Of a stretch of DNA of 64,000 bases, positions 1 to 11,110 are shown one piece after another. The number at the start of each line of letters is the position of its first letter. The first letter of the stretch is position 1. A model generated the notes under the pieces. That model did not search any database, had not been told where the DNA came from, and saw nothing but the letters and a program-made list of their open reading frames with translations. Where the stretch lies: contig JBITNC010000001.1 of assembly GCA_050084985.1 (NCBI GenBank), positions 24,614,001 to 24,678,000 of the forward strand, read 5' to 3'. This DNA is from Nageia nagi. Taxonomy: Eukaryota > Pinophyta. Made by a program: the position numbers and the translations under genes.

Positions 1-352
1 CTTGAGCTGCAGAGAGAGTAAGGATAACTTTTATAGTAGGTATCTTTACCATGGGAGCAAATATTTTCTCATAATCTACATCGTATTTCTAAGCAAAACT
101 TTTAGCTACTAAACTTGCCTTGTATTTTTCAATATCTCCTATTAAATTGAATTTAACCTTGTAGATCCACTTATTAATAATCACATTCTTTTCATTGGGA
201 TAAGGAACCAAGTCCTTAGTTTTATTTTTCATAAATGTCTCGTACTCAACTTTCATGGCTTCCATCCAGCACTCGTGTCTAAAAGTTTTTTTGAAGGTTG
301 AAGGCTCATGCTTGTTATCAATTTTGGTAATTAAGGATTTGTTTAAGGTCAT
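1..352 (-). pseudogene. Copia reverse transcriptase, N-terminal part (broken)
   Basis: The minus-strand frame opens with the block typical of the copia RT (RVT_2) N-terminus: a Trp-x-x-Ala-Met-Lys-x-Glu motif, then an NKWIYKVKFN-like stretch, then YKASLVAKSFA. The frame is interrupted by a stop at about 86-88 and continues in the same frame as KYDVDYEKIFAPMVKIPT, which matches the conserved 'YEETFAPV' block. The catalytic YVDD part lies outside the window. The polymerase would copy the element's RNA into cDNA, but this copy is a relic. Confidence 0.8.
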
Positions 353-639
353 GCTCTTTGTTAGCCTTTATATTAGAGAATTTTGTTTCTAAGGTGACTT
401 ATCTATATCAATATCCAACCAACTAGGAGCAACTGAAGAGTCCTCTAGATCATCAACATTCTTATTAGAAGCAGATTCTTCAGAAAGTTCATTGAACTTT
501 ACATCCCTTGAAATGAATACTACTTAATAGGTTGGAGAGTAAAGCCTATAGCCTCTATGCTGATTGTCATAACCCACAAAGATGCATTTTTAATTTTTTT
601 ATCCAACTTCTTTTTCTCAAAAATAATGTAAGAGAAAGC

Positions 640-1250
640 TTCACAATCAAACATCCTAAGGTGAAAAATATTAGGTTTTCTTCCTTATCATGCCTCAAAA
701 AGACTTTTACTCTGAATGGCTTTTGTGAGATACCTATTCAAGTTGTAAATAGCAGTGCTTACAGCTTCACCCCATAAGAAATTAGAAAGATTACCCAATA
801 TGCATCTAGCCATCTCTATAATTATTCTATTTTTCCTTTCGATAACATCGTTCTACTGATAAGTGTAAGGACTTATTAACTACATCTTGATTCCATACTT
901 AGCATAATAGTCATTGAACTCATTGCTATTATATCCTCCTTTATTATCTGATCTCAACATCTTTATTTTAAGGTTAGTCTAATTTTTAATAAAACCCTTA
1001 AAAACTTTAAAAATTTTAAAGATTTGATCCCTATGCTCAAGTAGATACCCAAAAATCATGCTACTAAAGTCATCAATGAAGGTCAAGATGTAAGATGCTC
1101 CTCCAAATGACTTAGTTTGAAATGGATCCATCAAATCTGAATGCACAAGTTGAAAAAGTTAAGATGCTCTTATTGCTTTATCTTTTTCAAACTTTTATTT
1201 ATGCATCTTACCAAGAATACACTTCTCGCATAGACCAATCGAAAGAAAAA
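640..1250 (-). pseudogene. Copia integrase core (broken)
   Basis: Translating the minus strand gives FIDDFSSMIFGYLLEHRDQI, MLRSDNKGGYNSNEF and ERKNRIIIEMARCILGN. These are the three conserved blocks of the copia integrase catalytic core, with the two aspartates and the glutamate of the DDE triad recognisable. At least two in-frame stops lie between the second and third blocks (around 855 and 879). Family knowledge: integrase joins the cDNA ends to host DNA. This copy is inactive. Confidence 0.8.
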
Positions 1251-1275
1251 TTGAAGGCAAACCTTCTATAAGTTT

Positions 1276-1461
1276 TTAATCTTTCATGATTTGAATACTC
1301 TTATGGTTAAGGTGCCCTAAACGATGGTGCCAAAGATTACCTTTAGAGCACACACTAGAAGTAAAACACATCTTTGATGGAACTTTATCCATAATGTAGA
1401 GGTTATCTTTCATAGATCCTAAGTCCTTTCTTAATGCATTAGGATTGAGAGTTGAACTCAA
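1276..1461 (-). pseudogene. Copia GAG-pre-integrase segment
   Basis: The minus-strand open stretch of 61 residues ends in NLWHHRLGHLNHKSIQIMKD. This is the zinc-binding 'LWHxRLGH' motif that precedes the integrase core in Ty1/copia polyproteins. It lies between the protease-like and integrase-core segments, as expected. It is only a fragment of the polyprotein. Confidence 0.8.
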
Positions 1462-1483
1462 AAAAGTACCCTTTTCTAGTAAT

Positions 1484-1726
1484 TTAGATCATGAAGAGAA
1501 GGTTCATCCTTAACTTAAAAATATAAAGAACATTTTCAAGAAACTTTTTGTGAATTAGTACACTTCCAATTCCTTGGATTTCAATGGTAGAGTTATCACC
1601 TATCACAACAGCATCATTTTTATACTTGTGAAAGTTTTCAATATTTTTTTCAAAGCATAGATGATTGGTGCAACCAAATTCAACAATCCATTCAGATGAA
1701 AAAGAGTAAGACATGGAGTAGAGCAT
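1484..1726 (-). pseudogene. Copia protease-like segment, catalytic Asp lost
   Basis: The minus-strand frame contains EWIVEFGCTNHLCFEKN, which aligns with the copia aspartic protease signature WI(L)DSGCTxH. The catalytic Asp-Ser pair reads Glu-Phe here, so the active site is destroyed. Downstream residues VVIGDNSTIEIQGIGSV match the usual strand following the active site. It sits between gag and GAG-pre-integrase, as the family order requires. Confidence 0.7.
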
Positions 1727-2382
1727 TGTAGCAAAATCAGCATGTATATTCTATTTTTTTTGTAATTATTTACATTTTCATTACCTTTATTCTTTTCCTC
1801 TCTTTTCTTTTTGTAGCAATCAATTTTTTTATAACTTTGAATGTCATAATAGTTGTAATTGCCATCAAACTTTTTCTTAGGATAAGGAGTGTTTACTTTA
1901 CCTTTTCCATCTCTTTACTTGAAATAATTATTGTTACCATTATTTTTGTTGTTATGGTTATTATTTCCATTGTTCCTATTGCTGTTGTAACCATTACTTC
2001 TTTTATCAAACTTTTTGAAGGAAGAAGGATAAGATTTTTTTTATGATTGAACTTTTTGAAAAAGGTTTTGGTTGCTCCAAGAGCAATATTATTATCCTTA
2101 AGAGAAGAAATCAACCTTTTTTTGTTAAAGGTTTTCTCATGCTTCAATAGGTACCTTGAAAGGTTCTTAAAGGAGAACTTTTTTTTAATCATCAAGTCTT
2201 ATTTTCATAACCATCATAAAGTTTTCAAACTTTGAAGAGAGACTTTGAAGAATGATGAAGACCATGAACTCATCATTGATCTAATTACATCCATAAGTAA
2301 TAAGTTAGGTCTTTAGGTCAATAATTTTATTTAAGTAGATAACCATATTTTCATCTTACCTTTGATAAGATTGAACCAACTT

Positions 2383-2589
2383 TTAGAGAATGGTAAACCT
2401 TGAAAAGTTTGAACCAAAGTAGATTTGTTTAAGCTTATCCCAAGTTTTTTTTATCGAATTTGAAGAGGAAATCATCAAGAGCACATCATTTAAAACTGCA
2501 CAGTAAATCATGGAGGTTACCAACTCATTCTTTATATTGTAAGCTTCTAGTGCCTTCTCATCTGTAGGAGGTATAAAGTTCTTATTCAT
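2383..2589 (-). pseudogene. Copia gag fragment (UBN2-like)
   Basis: The frame starts with Met at 2589. It contains a block resembling 'A...I...L...I...V....TAKEMWDKLKxxY' of copia gag proteins, here as SNSIKKTWDKLKQIYFGSN. The following sequence toward 1890 is Ile/Thr-rich, low-complexity and frame-shifted, and no intact CCHC zinc knuckle is visible. Gag would form the virus-like particle; this is a remnant of its N-terminal half. Confidence 0.65.
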
Positions 2590-2600
2590 TGTTTGCTAAA

Positions 2601-3560
2601 GCTTCTTTACCTGTAATTTAGCTCTTATCTAAGGTTCTCAAATCCCATAATTGAAACCATTAAGAATGTATTTGGGTAAAAAAGAGTCTCCCATTTGCTA
2701 CACAAGAATGTAAAATAATAAGCATATGGTTTTAATAAGCAACCTTAAATGTTAAGTTTTAAACAAGTAAATAATACATGTTGCATTTAACACTAAAGAT
2801 ATGCTTGATTTGATTCACAAATGTAAATACTTTACAATTCAAATAATAACCCATGTGTCTAAATAAATTTCTCATCTCAAGAATCGTAGATGTAAATTGA
2901 CATTGTTAAAGCTTATTTTCTTATTTAAAATTAGGCTTTTACTTGGATGCCCACACAAGAGGAGCCCAAGTACTACCAATCCTCAACCAATTCCCTTTGA
3001 GCAGTAATATACTCTCACAAGGAGAAGTACTAGCTATTTTTCAAGGTTTCGATATTTATTGAATCGATCAAATTATTAATCTTGATTAGGTTTCAAATTT
3101 TTCTCCTAAGTTATCAGAATAATCCCTAAATGGACATGAGGATATGTGGTATCACTACACACATACCTATCCAACTAATAGAGTTATGTCCAGACTAACA
3201 GAGGACTTAAGGGCAATTGAAAAGTACGAACTTTTTACCATTTAGATCGTCAAACTTAAAGACTCCAATTCATCTGACCTCAACTCATGGCTTCCCAAAC
3301 AAGTCATGTTACAGAATGTACGTGTAGATGTGTTCATTTTAAGGGGTTGCTTATATCAATATTTGAATTTTTGTTTGCATAAGCAAATAAATCAAAGTGC
3401 AAAACATAAAGTAAAAAAGCATAAGTAAACATCATCCATGTAAAATTTGAAACCTAAGAGTCTAATGGATTTTATTTACTAACCCCTAAAGGACATCTTT
3501 ACATAGGTCCATAATAATTTGCACAAGTATATTAACTTTGCATAAGAAGATACTTAAATT
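2601..3560. other. Non-coding AT-rich stretch, no gene seen
   Basis: No open frame with recognisable similarity is visible on either strand. It follows the gag start of the minus-strand copia relic and may include its leader, but no primer-binding site or LTR end could be recognised here. Confidence 0.4.
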
Positions 3561-3565
3561 TAAGT

Positions 3566-3764
3566 AAGCATGCATTATTCCATAACTTAAAAATATTAAG
3601 TAATAAGCATGCATCATTTAAATATAATTTAAGTCCTTGAGCATGCATTAACTTAAAAAATTAAGTTCTAAGTATTAAGCAAAAAAAAATGCATCATTAA
3701 ATAAGTAACAAGCATGCATTTTTTTTAACTTAAAAAATTATGATTTAAGTCTTTAAGCATGCAT
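3566..3764. repeat. Cluster of five AGCATGCAT motifs in AT-rich DNA
   Basis: The motif aagcatgcat (or gagcatgcat) occurs at about 3566, 3605, 3639, 3710 and 3755, separated by A/T-rich spacers with repeated 'aacttaaaaaatta' phrases. The core GCATGC is palindromic. It looks like a decayed short tandem array, possibly part of an LTR or leader. No function can be assigned. Confidence 0.55.
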
Positions 3765-4254
3765 TTAAAAAATTAAGTCCTTAAAAAAAATTTAAAGTAA
3801 AAGAATTTTACAAATAATATTTCCTTATTTTACTTTAAAAATAACCCCTAAGATAGCACACTAATTTAGGCTTAAAAAACTAACTTCTAATCATATAACA
3901 AATTATCCCTTTTTTGCTTTTTTTTTTTTTTAATAATCATAAGTAAGATGATCAATACTCAATTAAATAAGTGTACTTACAAATGTAAAGTAATATTATA
4001 TTACACTTACCTAAGTAAAGAGAAATCATCACGAGCTGACTTCTAATTCAAGCAAAAATTAAATGAAAAATGAAGATCTATACTCCATGTAAGAGCATTA
4101 ATTTCAACTTTTAGCCTTTTACTCCACGTTAAAGGAGTCATAAAAAAAAATGCTAGTAAGTTGAAAAATTAATGCTAGCAAAAAAGAAAGAGTATATGCT
4201 ATGCTAAAAAAGATAAACTTTGTTTTTAAGAAGCAAGAGGCTTGTAAGTGATCA

Positions 4255-4905
4255 TAAATGGTCACCAACGAAGACAGGTTGCATGGAGGTGAGGGAAATA
4301 AGGGGAAGAAAAAATATATATTTTAAGACAGGCCAAGCACACGAAATAAAAAAGGGAAGGGGCATGAGATGGCGAGGCACGCAAAGGTGGTAGGCGGAGC
4401 ATCAGAGGCTGATGAGGGAGCAGAAGAGGTCTGAGAATGTAGGTTTTAGGGAGAGAAACAAAGGCTAGCACCACCGTCAGTGAGGATGCACAAGCAAGGA
4501 GGTCAGTGACGAGGTGGAAAGAGGGCACCAACAGAGGTCGTGAGCGTGTGGTCACCAAGGGTGCAGCTACTTGGGGTCTGCACGATGGACGGTGCAGTGG
4601 AGAGAGCTACAGGCGGGGTAGTAGGAGGTCGTAGGTTGGGTAGGAAGCCATAGCAGGTTGTGGCCGACCAGTAACACTGTGGCAAGTGGGTGAGGCAGCT
4701 GAGCAGGAGGCGACAGTGGTGGGCAGTGGACAAGGCGACGGACCAAGAGGGCGGTAGAGGTCGCAAAAGAGCAGAGGGGGCCACTGAAGGACCGTGGAGG
4801 GTGGCAAGAGATCGTAGGCTACAAGGGGGGTCGACAAGAGGCCATAGTAGGCGGCAACGCCGTGGGTGGCGCAGCGGTGATGTAAGAATCAATCGTTGAG
4901 AAAAT
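4255..4905. other. GC-rich island of unknown origin
   Basis: Base composition changes sharply here: both sides are strongly AT-rich while this segment is rich in G and contains many CpG and GGT/GGC steps. Long frames exist in both directions (for example 4503-4892 minus and 4690-4899 plus), but their translations are Pro/Leu/Ser-rich or Arg/Gly-rich, as expected from skewed composition, and match no family I recognise. It could be a captured gene piece, a promoter-like CpG region or a distinct repeat. Confidence 0.5.
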
Positions 4906-4929
4906 TTTGAATTATGTTTATATTTGCCC

Positions 4930-4933
<4 letters not shown>

Positions 4934-4967
<34 letters not shown>
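4934..4967. repeat. (TA)n microsatellite
   Basis: Uninterrupted alternating T and A for about 34 bases immediately after the GC-rich island. No other feature is associated with it. Confidence 0.9.
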
Positions 4968-4970
<3 letters not shown>

Positions 4971-5468
4971 TGCTTGACATATAAATAAATAAAAAAATCT
5001 ACATACAACCCTCTTTATTTAAAAAAAAAATTTACCTCATTATTCTAGCACTTAATAATGGAGCGAAATAAAATAATATATAATTTTTATAAAATTATAA
5101 CATTATTTTTATACTATAACCATTTTTTTTAAATTACAACTAACAAAATACTTTTGTTAGAAAAAAAATCCATAGTAATAACATATAAGTATATTCAAAA
5201 AAATGGATTGGTTCATAACAAGAGGATGTTAGTACCTTGCAATGAAACAATAATAAAGAATGTATAACAATTATACATTATTCAAGTAAATTTGTTTTTA
5301 AAAAAATGATTAACCCAAAAAAAATTAGTATTATGTAGCAAAAGTAAAGGAGTTTATACCTTTGAATATCTTTTACCTTATAATGGAGTGAAGGCTAAGT
5401 AATAAGGACCTCCAAGTTGAAGATGAAGAACTTCAATCACCAAAGATGTGAAGAGGAGCCTCTAAGTT

Positions 5469-5480
5469 GCTTTGATACCA
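5469..5480 (-). other. Candidate initiator-Met tRNA primer-binding site
   Basis: On the minus strand the bases read TGGTATCAAAGC, one mismatch from the plant LTR-element primer-binding site TGGTATCAGAGC complementary to the 3' end of initiator tRNA-Met. A 'tg' on the plus strand at 5484 would be the complement of a terminal CA of a minus-strand LTR extending to higher coordinates (up to about 6000). The element body that should follow at lower coordinates is not recognisable next to it, so the call is tentative. Confidence 0.4.
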
Positions 5481-6129
5481 AAATGAAGGAACTAACACTA
5501 ACAAGATAATTCCTAATCAACCAAGATCACATGAAAGCTCACAATTACATCTGACAAACTCATAAAGCAATTTCACAACACAAAATGTAAGTGGTTCCTT
5601 CAACTAGGAGTACATCCACTAACTAGATCTTTACTTCAATCACAAATACAATTCTCTTACAATTCTCCTAATCTCAACTCCTACACTTCTATCCTATAGC
5701 ATAACTTTACTCTACAATTGGTGTGTGATCACAAAGAGGGAGCCTTCTATTGATAGGCCAAAATCCCTCTTTGGATCACCTTTCTATCCAATGTATAAAA
5801 ACATGACATGCACATCTTTTTACCCAAAGGGCATGCTCATGACATGAACTGTAGGACAAGTTACATTATCATATTCACTTAAATACTTAAGGTATCAAAT
5901 GATACCCTTAAGTATTAGTGAACTTACATAGAAGATTTAATACAAACCTTTATAATAATGCATTATACATTCCAATAAGGATCAAACATTTTTCTACTTC
6001 AAGGAATTCAAAGCACTTATGGAGAAACAAACTTCTTGTCACATCCATGTTCTCCGCTTAGATCGAGGGGAAGAATACTAATCAAATAAGTTTTTTGCAT
6101 TCCTGAAGTAGCATGGGATTTGATGACAG

Positions 6130-6480
6130 TTGACCACATCCTACACACCACAACAAAATGAAGTTTGTGAATGACGAAATCAAACCATTATTGAAATGGC
6201 AAGAAGCATGTTGAAAGATGCAAAACTGGATGGGATATTTTGGTTTGAAGTAGTGAATACTACCACATATTTGTTGAATAGGGCACCCACAAAAGCTCTT
6301 GATGGGATGATACTTAAAGAAGCATGGTCAAAAGAGCAACCCAATATATCACATTTGTGAGTGTTGGTTGTACCGCATACATGCACATTTCTAAGGAGCA
6401 AAGGAAGAAGATTGATGACAAATCAAAGAGGTGCATTCTTCTCAAGTACGATAGTGAATCCAAAGCCTATAGAGTCATGG
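6130..6480 (+). pseudogene. Copia integrase C-terminal half (broken)
   Basis: The plus-strand translation gives IIEMARSMLKDAKLDG followed by FWFEVVNTTTYLLNRAPTKAL. This is the conserved block around and after the integrase catalytic glutamate in plant copia elements. A stop interrupts the frame near 6358 and later residues continue in another frame. The catalytic aspartates upstream are missing or unrecognisable. Confidence 0.75.
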
Positions 6481-6809
6481 ATCCTACTACTTGAAATACT
6501 TATATCAACAGAGATGTAATCTTTGATGAGATTGGTGAATCTTCAACTAGTCCACATGTAAAAGTACTTAAACTTGATAGTGGCCCCATAATCAATTAGG
6601 ATGATGAGTATGATGAGAGAGACTCTAGTTGTGAATTTGCAACTGCAAAGACCTAAGTGGTACCAAAAGACATTGTAGGATTCAAACTTGAGTGCTCCAC
6701 CAGACACTTCAATTTCCAGATCAAGGACATAGAGCATGGCTTGTGAAGAAGTGAATTTGGAACTAATGAGCATAGTTGTAAATACACTTGAAACAATTCG
6801 TGAAGCTAT

Positions 6810-7400
6810 TGCATTGGAAGTCAGCCATGCAAGCTGAATATGATGTACTAATGAAAAATGACACATGGAAGTTGGTAGATCTTCTACCAGCGAACAAGGT
6901 AATTAGATGCAGATAGGTGTTCAAAACCAAGTACAAAGCTGATGGTACACTCGACAAGCATAAGGCCCGACTCATTTCTAAAGGGTATGCTCTACAGGAA
7001 GGTATTGAATATAAGGAGACTTTTGCTCCCACAGCCAAGATGAAGACCATCAGAATTATTTTTGCAATGGCACTACAATTTGGCTGGAAATTCCATCAAA
7101 TGGATGTGAAAAGTGCCTTCTTAAACTAAGACATAGAGGAAGAAGTCTATATGCAGCAACCTAAAGGATTTATGATTGATCCAAGAAAAACAAAAGTGTG
7201 TAGATTGATCAAATCTTTGTATGTTTTGAAATAGCATCCTCGAGCCTGGTACATGAAAATTGATTCCCATCTACTACGACATGACTTCAAGAGGAGTCTG
7301 TATTATCCTACTTCAACAACATGGGGGGGAGATTGTCATAGTTGTAGTTTATGTCGATGATTTGGTTATCATAGGCAACATTAAGGAGTTGATCATATCT
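6810..7400 (+). pseudogene. Copia reverse transcriptase (broken, YVDD retained)
   Basis: The segment opens with SAMQAEYDVLMKNDTWKLVD and, after a stop, continues as VFKTKYKADGTLDKHKARLI, the RVT_2 N-terminal blocks. ETFAPTAKMKTIR and WKFHQMDVKSAFLN follow with little change. A stop replaces the residue after FLN at 7127. The catalytic YVDD (VVYVDDLVIIGN) is readable near 7345-7380 but in a shifted frame. It is an inactive relic of a polymerase that copied the element RNA. Confidence 0.85.
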
Positions 7401-7689
7401 TGCAAAGGTGACCTAAAATGATCATTTCGACATGATCGACCTTGGATTATTTCACTAAGGCCTTGGATTAGAGGTCTAGCATATGCAGTACTGGATATTT
7501 GTTTCAGGATGACAAAATGTGACCTGCTGTCCATGCCAATTGAACCTAGTTTACATTTGTCATGCCATGATTGTTCTCCAATGATAAATGCAACTCTCTA
7601 CCATTAGCTGATTCGAGGGTTAATTTACCTAGCATACAAGGTCATATATTTGTTATGTCATCAGCTATCTTTCAAGATTTATGCATGAA

Positions 7690-8255
7690 CCAAAGAAGGC
7701 CCACTAGGCCATGGTAAAGCATGTTTTGAGGTACATCCGTGGCACTAATGATTATGGCCTAGAGGACAAGAAGAACAATAAGTTCATCTTGTCTAGATAC
7801 ATGGATGCAAATTATGGAGGATCCTTGGATGATAGAAGATCAACAATGGGATATGTGTTCTTCCTTGGATCTGGACCGATTTCATGGGCTAGTAAGAAGC
7901 AAAGCATCATATCCAAATCTACCATATAGTCAAAATACCGTGCTACAGGAGATGTTTGTGAAGCAGTATGGTTACGTCATATTTTGATAGACATTGGAAT
8001 TCCACATAAACAAGCCATAGTTCTGCATTACGACAATCAAGGTGTATTGAAACTAGTTTGAAATCCTTGTTTTCATGAGTGCACCAAACACTTTGAGATA
8101 CAAGTGCACTTCATTCGAGATCATATTTCATTACACAACATTCAGCTCTAGTACATTTCCACAAAAGAGCAAATTGCAGATGTCTTCACTAAATCTCTTG
8201 ATAGTGGAAAGCTTGAATACTTTCGATGCTTCCTTTCATGTCCTCTAAATATCTA
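7690..8255 (+). pseudogene. Copia RNase H (broken)
   Basis: Frames spell VKHVLRYIRGTNDYGL, YMDANYGGSLDDRRSTMGYVF and SWASKKQSIISKST, then, after a stop, a frame with LHYDNQGVLKL and ISTKEQIADVFTKSLDSGKL. These are the standard copia RNase H blocks ending in the 'ADxFTK' motif that closes the polyprotein. The frame is broken at least three times. The last frame terminates at the TAA inside the inverted repeat at 8251-8292. Confidence 0.85.
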
Positions 8256-8292
8256 ATGTATTATTGGTGGTATTAGAAATAATACATTAGAT
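8251..8292. repeat. Perfect 15-bp inverted repeat at the end of the copia frame
   Basis: Arms 8251-8265 (atctaatgtattatt) and 8278-8292 are exact reverse complements separated by 12 bases. The left arm contains the TAA that ends the copia polyprotein frame, and the TG at 8258 is a plausible LTR start. It could be a transcript hairpin near the polyprotein stop or LTR boundary, or a chance AT-rich palindrome. Confidence 0.7.
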
Positions 8293-8499
8293 AATAATAA
8301 ATACTTTAGGTATCTACATGTTTAATAAATACATTAATATTTATACTAATGTCTCATATTTTAATATTAGGGTTTATGGGTAATTTTGTTATTTCTACGT
8401 GAATGTAACTCCCTTTTCTACTGTATTTAAACCCTTCTCATTAATGAAATAGATCAATTCTAGCTTCCCTCTGATATATTTTCCAAACAACACATACTA

Positions 8500-9690
8500 A
8501 GTATGCCACATACTTAGCATGATTTCCCATTATTTGCATTGCCACTTACACCTCATGAGATCATTTTTAGCATAACATATGGCTAATAACTCCATCTCTA
8601 AGAGAACATGAGAATGGCAAATATTTCCACTCTCCAACCACTAAATGGTCCATTGGATATCTCTTGAGATCCTCTCGTCCATGCCATTTCCTTTCTATGC
8701 GAAACACATCCATGAAACTATCTGAAATAACATCCTCAGAAAACTCCTCATAACTGTCTCCATCCAAGATCTGTCACTTCTATATGAAATTACATTTGCC
8801 TCAACATGGAGGTATTTACAAAACACTCACATATATAACATGTTTTAACTCACACAAAGTTTACACACACATTGCAATGCATTTCATCCCCAACGAATGG
8901 AATTATCCTACAAAGGAAAATTAACTTTTTCTATTCTCCTCAAGATCCTTTTATAACAATAAGGGCTTACAAAATAGAAGTCATGGTTACAATAAATAAT
9001 ATTATCTCCAACCAAGAAATTATCTTCACTTCCAAATTACAATCTGACTCTTAACAATTAGTTTGAGCATCAACAATATTTGAGAAGATTTTATGTTGAA
9101 TAATAGTAATTAAAGATGACTACTATTCACACCTATTTTGTCTCTTTAAAATACTCCAAATCGAATAAATGAGCTCTACGCTCTTTACATGGGGCACAAC
9201 TTCATAGATTATAATTTCCCATGTGATGTGGCATTCAATCATATGTACACAATCTTTCCATGGTTGCACATTCCAAACACATACATGCCCATTGCTGAGT
9301 TGGCTAGACTGTCCACGCTAGCAATCTTCTATGTTAGACTACAAGGTGGGTCCCCCATGCATATGTGGCCTCCATAATGTTAGGTCCTCCTAATGCCCTG
9401 CAGACTCCATAAATGTGTGTACGTGATGACATGGCGATGGATTTTGTTGCTGACCACTACTGTAGACCACCCACTTGGCATTTATTTTTTGGTTGTCCTT
9501 TTGGATCCCATTGATTTAAAATGGTATTGATAATATTTTAAAACCTTTGCAAAATTTAATTCCAAAATACAAAATAAAAAATAGTAATCTTTAATTACTA
9601 TTTTTGCAAATTTCAAACTTTCACAATTTGCTCATACGGTATCGAATTTTCGAACCATTGAAGGCATTGGAGATATGGTGGAGAGCTCTT
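8500..9690. other. Intergenic stretch without a recognised gene
   Basis: Short frames only, none matching a family I know. The part at about 9180-9480 is slightly more GC-rich than its surroundings but shows no coding pattern or terminal repeats that I could pair. Confidence 0.35.
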
Positions 9691-9694
9691 TGTC

Positions 9695-11110
9695 ATGAAG
9701 AGAACAAATCACAACTTTGAGAGTTTTAACTTTTTTTATCCAATTCCAATTTTGGATCAGATTGTTAATAGCTTTTGGTGCCTCTTTTTCCCTAAGTCAT
9801 GTATGTGCTCTATCATTGATCCACTTCCGAATCAACGCTCAATTATTCCTAACCCTCAACCTCATCTTTGTCATTTCTTCATTGATAAAATAGTTTTGCT
9901 AGTAATCTACAAATTTCAAACCAATAAAGTTGTCAACTCTAAAAAGCTAAGTGTTGAATTTCCCAAACATAGTCCTCTAGTTTTGGTTGTTCATCTTGTT
10001 GAAATGTCCAACTACATCTCTTCTTAAGGGTTCCCCCTCTCTTGGACCTCCAACATCATCCATCCCATCTACAAAGTTGGTGACCCCCTCGACCGTGAAA
10101 ACTACACAACAATTATTGTTAGCCACACCTTATCAAAACTCTTTGCCATGACTCTTGATGAGTTCATATCTAGCATTGACAAAACACATAATTTATGAGC
10201 ACTTGGTCAAGTTGGCTTTCATAGAAATTACCACACTATTGATCACATCCTCACTCTACATGCCATCATTGAAGAAGCTCGAGCTAACAAACAAAAGATT
10301 TATTGTTGCTTTGTTGATTTTTACAAAGCCTTTGATACTATATGAACACCTCATGTACTAGAGACTCGAGAACTGGGAGATCCTTATAGAAGTCATATCC
10401 CTTATCATGATATTATATGAACAAGTTGTAGGCCAATTCCAAGTTGATTCTCACGTATTTGATAGGGTAGACAACACTATTGATGTAAAACAAGGTTGTC
10501 CCCTCTCACCTACTCTATCGGTGCCTATATTAATGAACTTTAACAATTGATCTCAAACACCTTAGGCCCAAGTGTCAAATGTTTAATGCATGATTCCATT
10601 GCCTCATTTTTTCTCCTTATAGAGGATGTTATTTTGTTATCTCATATAATAGCTAAGCTTCAACTTAGGTTGGCACCTTGACTACCTTTTCTGATACTCA
10701 TACTCTTGAAGTGAATCTTACAAAGACAAAGGTGATGTCATTCAATATATCAAGAGCATATGCTACCAAAACTCACCTAACTTTCCAAGGGCAATCGATT
10801 GAGGCAATCATATCTTATGCTTATCTAGTGTATCATTCACATGTCCTACTTTCAACTTGACCCCAGCCTCCCAAAACAAATTGAATAAAGGTTATGCTAC
10901 AACTATCACACTCGAAAGACAATGTTTTCAACTCTAGTTCTAGGATATCATGGCAAAAATTACACTCTTCCATACTCTTATCTCTCCAACCCTACTTTAT
11001 GAATATGAAGTTTAGGGACCTAGCTTAAGACACTTTGTTTGGGCTTCCATCGAGAGGGTTTTGATCAATATGCTCTCAAGATCCATTTAGCCCAAACGAT
11101 ATCCCTCATT
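9695..11110 (+). mobile_element. Non-LTR (LINE) retrotransposon, decayed ORF2
   Basis: From about 10020 the plus strand shows reverse-transcriptase blocks of plant LINEs in order, in changing frames. They are GDPLDRENYTTI, then QVGFHRNYHTIDHILTLHAI, then IYCCFVDFYKAFDTI (RT motif A), then VKQGCPLSPTLS, then VNLTKTKVMSFN, then a tail with SPTLLYEYEVXGPSL and IERV. The catalytic (F/Y)ADD box appears only as a degraded FLLIEDVILLS near 10600. No LTRs flank it and no poly-A tail or target duplication was recognised. The 9695-10020 part is assigned by adjacency only. Confidence 0.8.

Larger units (their letters stand above)
1..2600 (-). mobile_element. Degenerate Ty1/copia retrotransposon, cut by the window start
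   Basis: Read on the minus strand, this stretch shows Ty1/copia domains in their normal order: gag near 2590-2380, a protease-like segment at 1726-1484, the GAG-pre-integrase motif at 1461-1276, an integrase core at about 1150-700 and the start of reverse transcriptase at 352-1. Each domain is broken by stops or frame changes, so the element cannot make a polyprotein. The rest of the RT and RNase H and the 3' LTR would lie before position 1. No 5' LTR could be tied to it. The family call rests on domain order and motifs; the lineage within copia is not resolved. Confidence 0.85.
6060..8500 (+). mobile_element. Degenerate Ty1/copia retrotransposon, 3' half
   Basis: Plus-strand remnants run in copia order: integrase C-terminal half (6130-6480), reverse transcriptase (about 6810-7400) and RNase H (7690-8255), followed by an LTR-like AT-rich sequence with a TATA-like 'tatttaaaccc' near 8425. 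Gag, protease and the integrase N-terminus are absent, so the element is 5'-truncated. Stops and frameshifts are frequent. It belongs to a different copy from the minus-strand remnant at the window start. Confidence 0.85.

Noticed and set aside
532-777. Plus-strand 81-codon frame
   Set aside because: It lies antisense to the copia integrase on the minus strand and shows no similarity of its own.
4503-4892. 129-codon Pro/Leu/Ser-rich minus-strand frame as a gene
   Set aside because: Overlaps other open frames on both strands in a GC-rich island, and its composition follows the base skew; no domain is visible.
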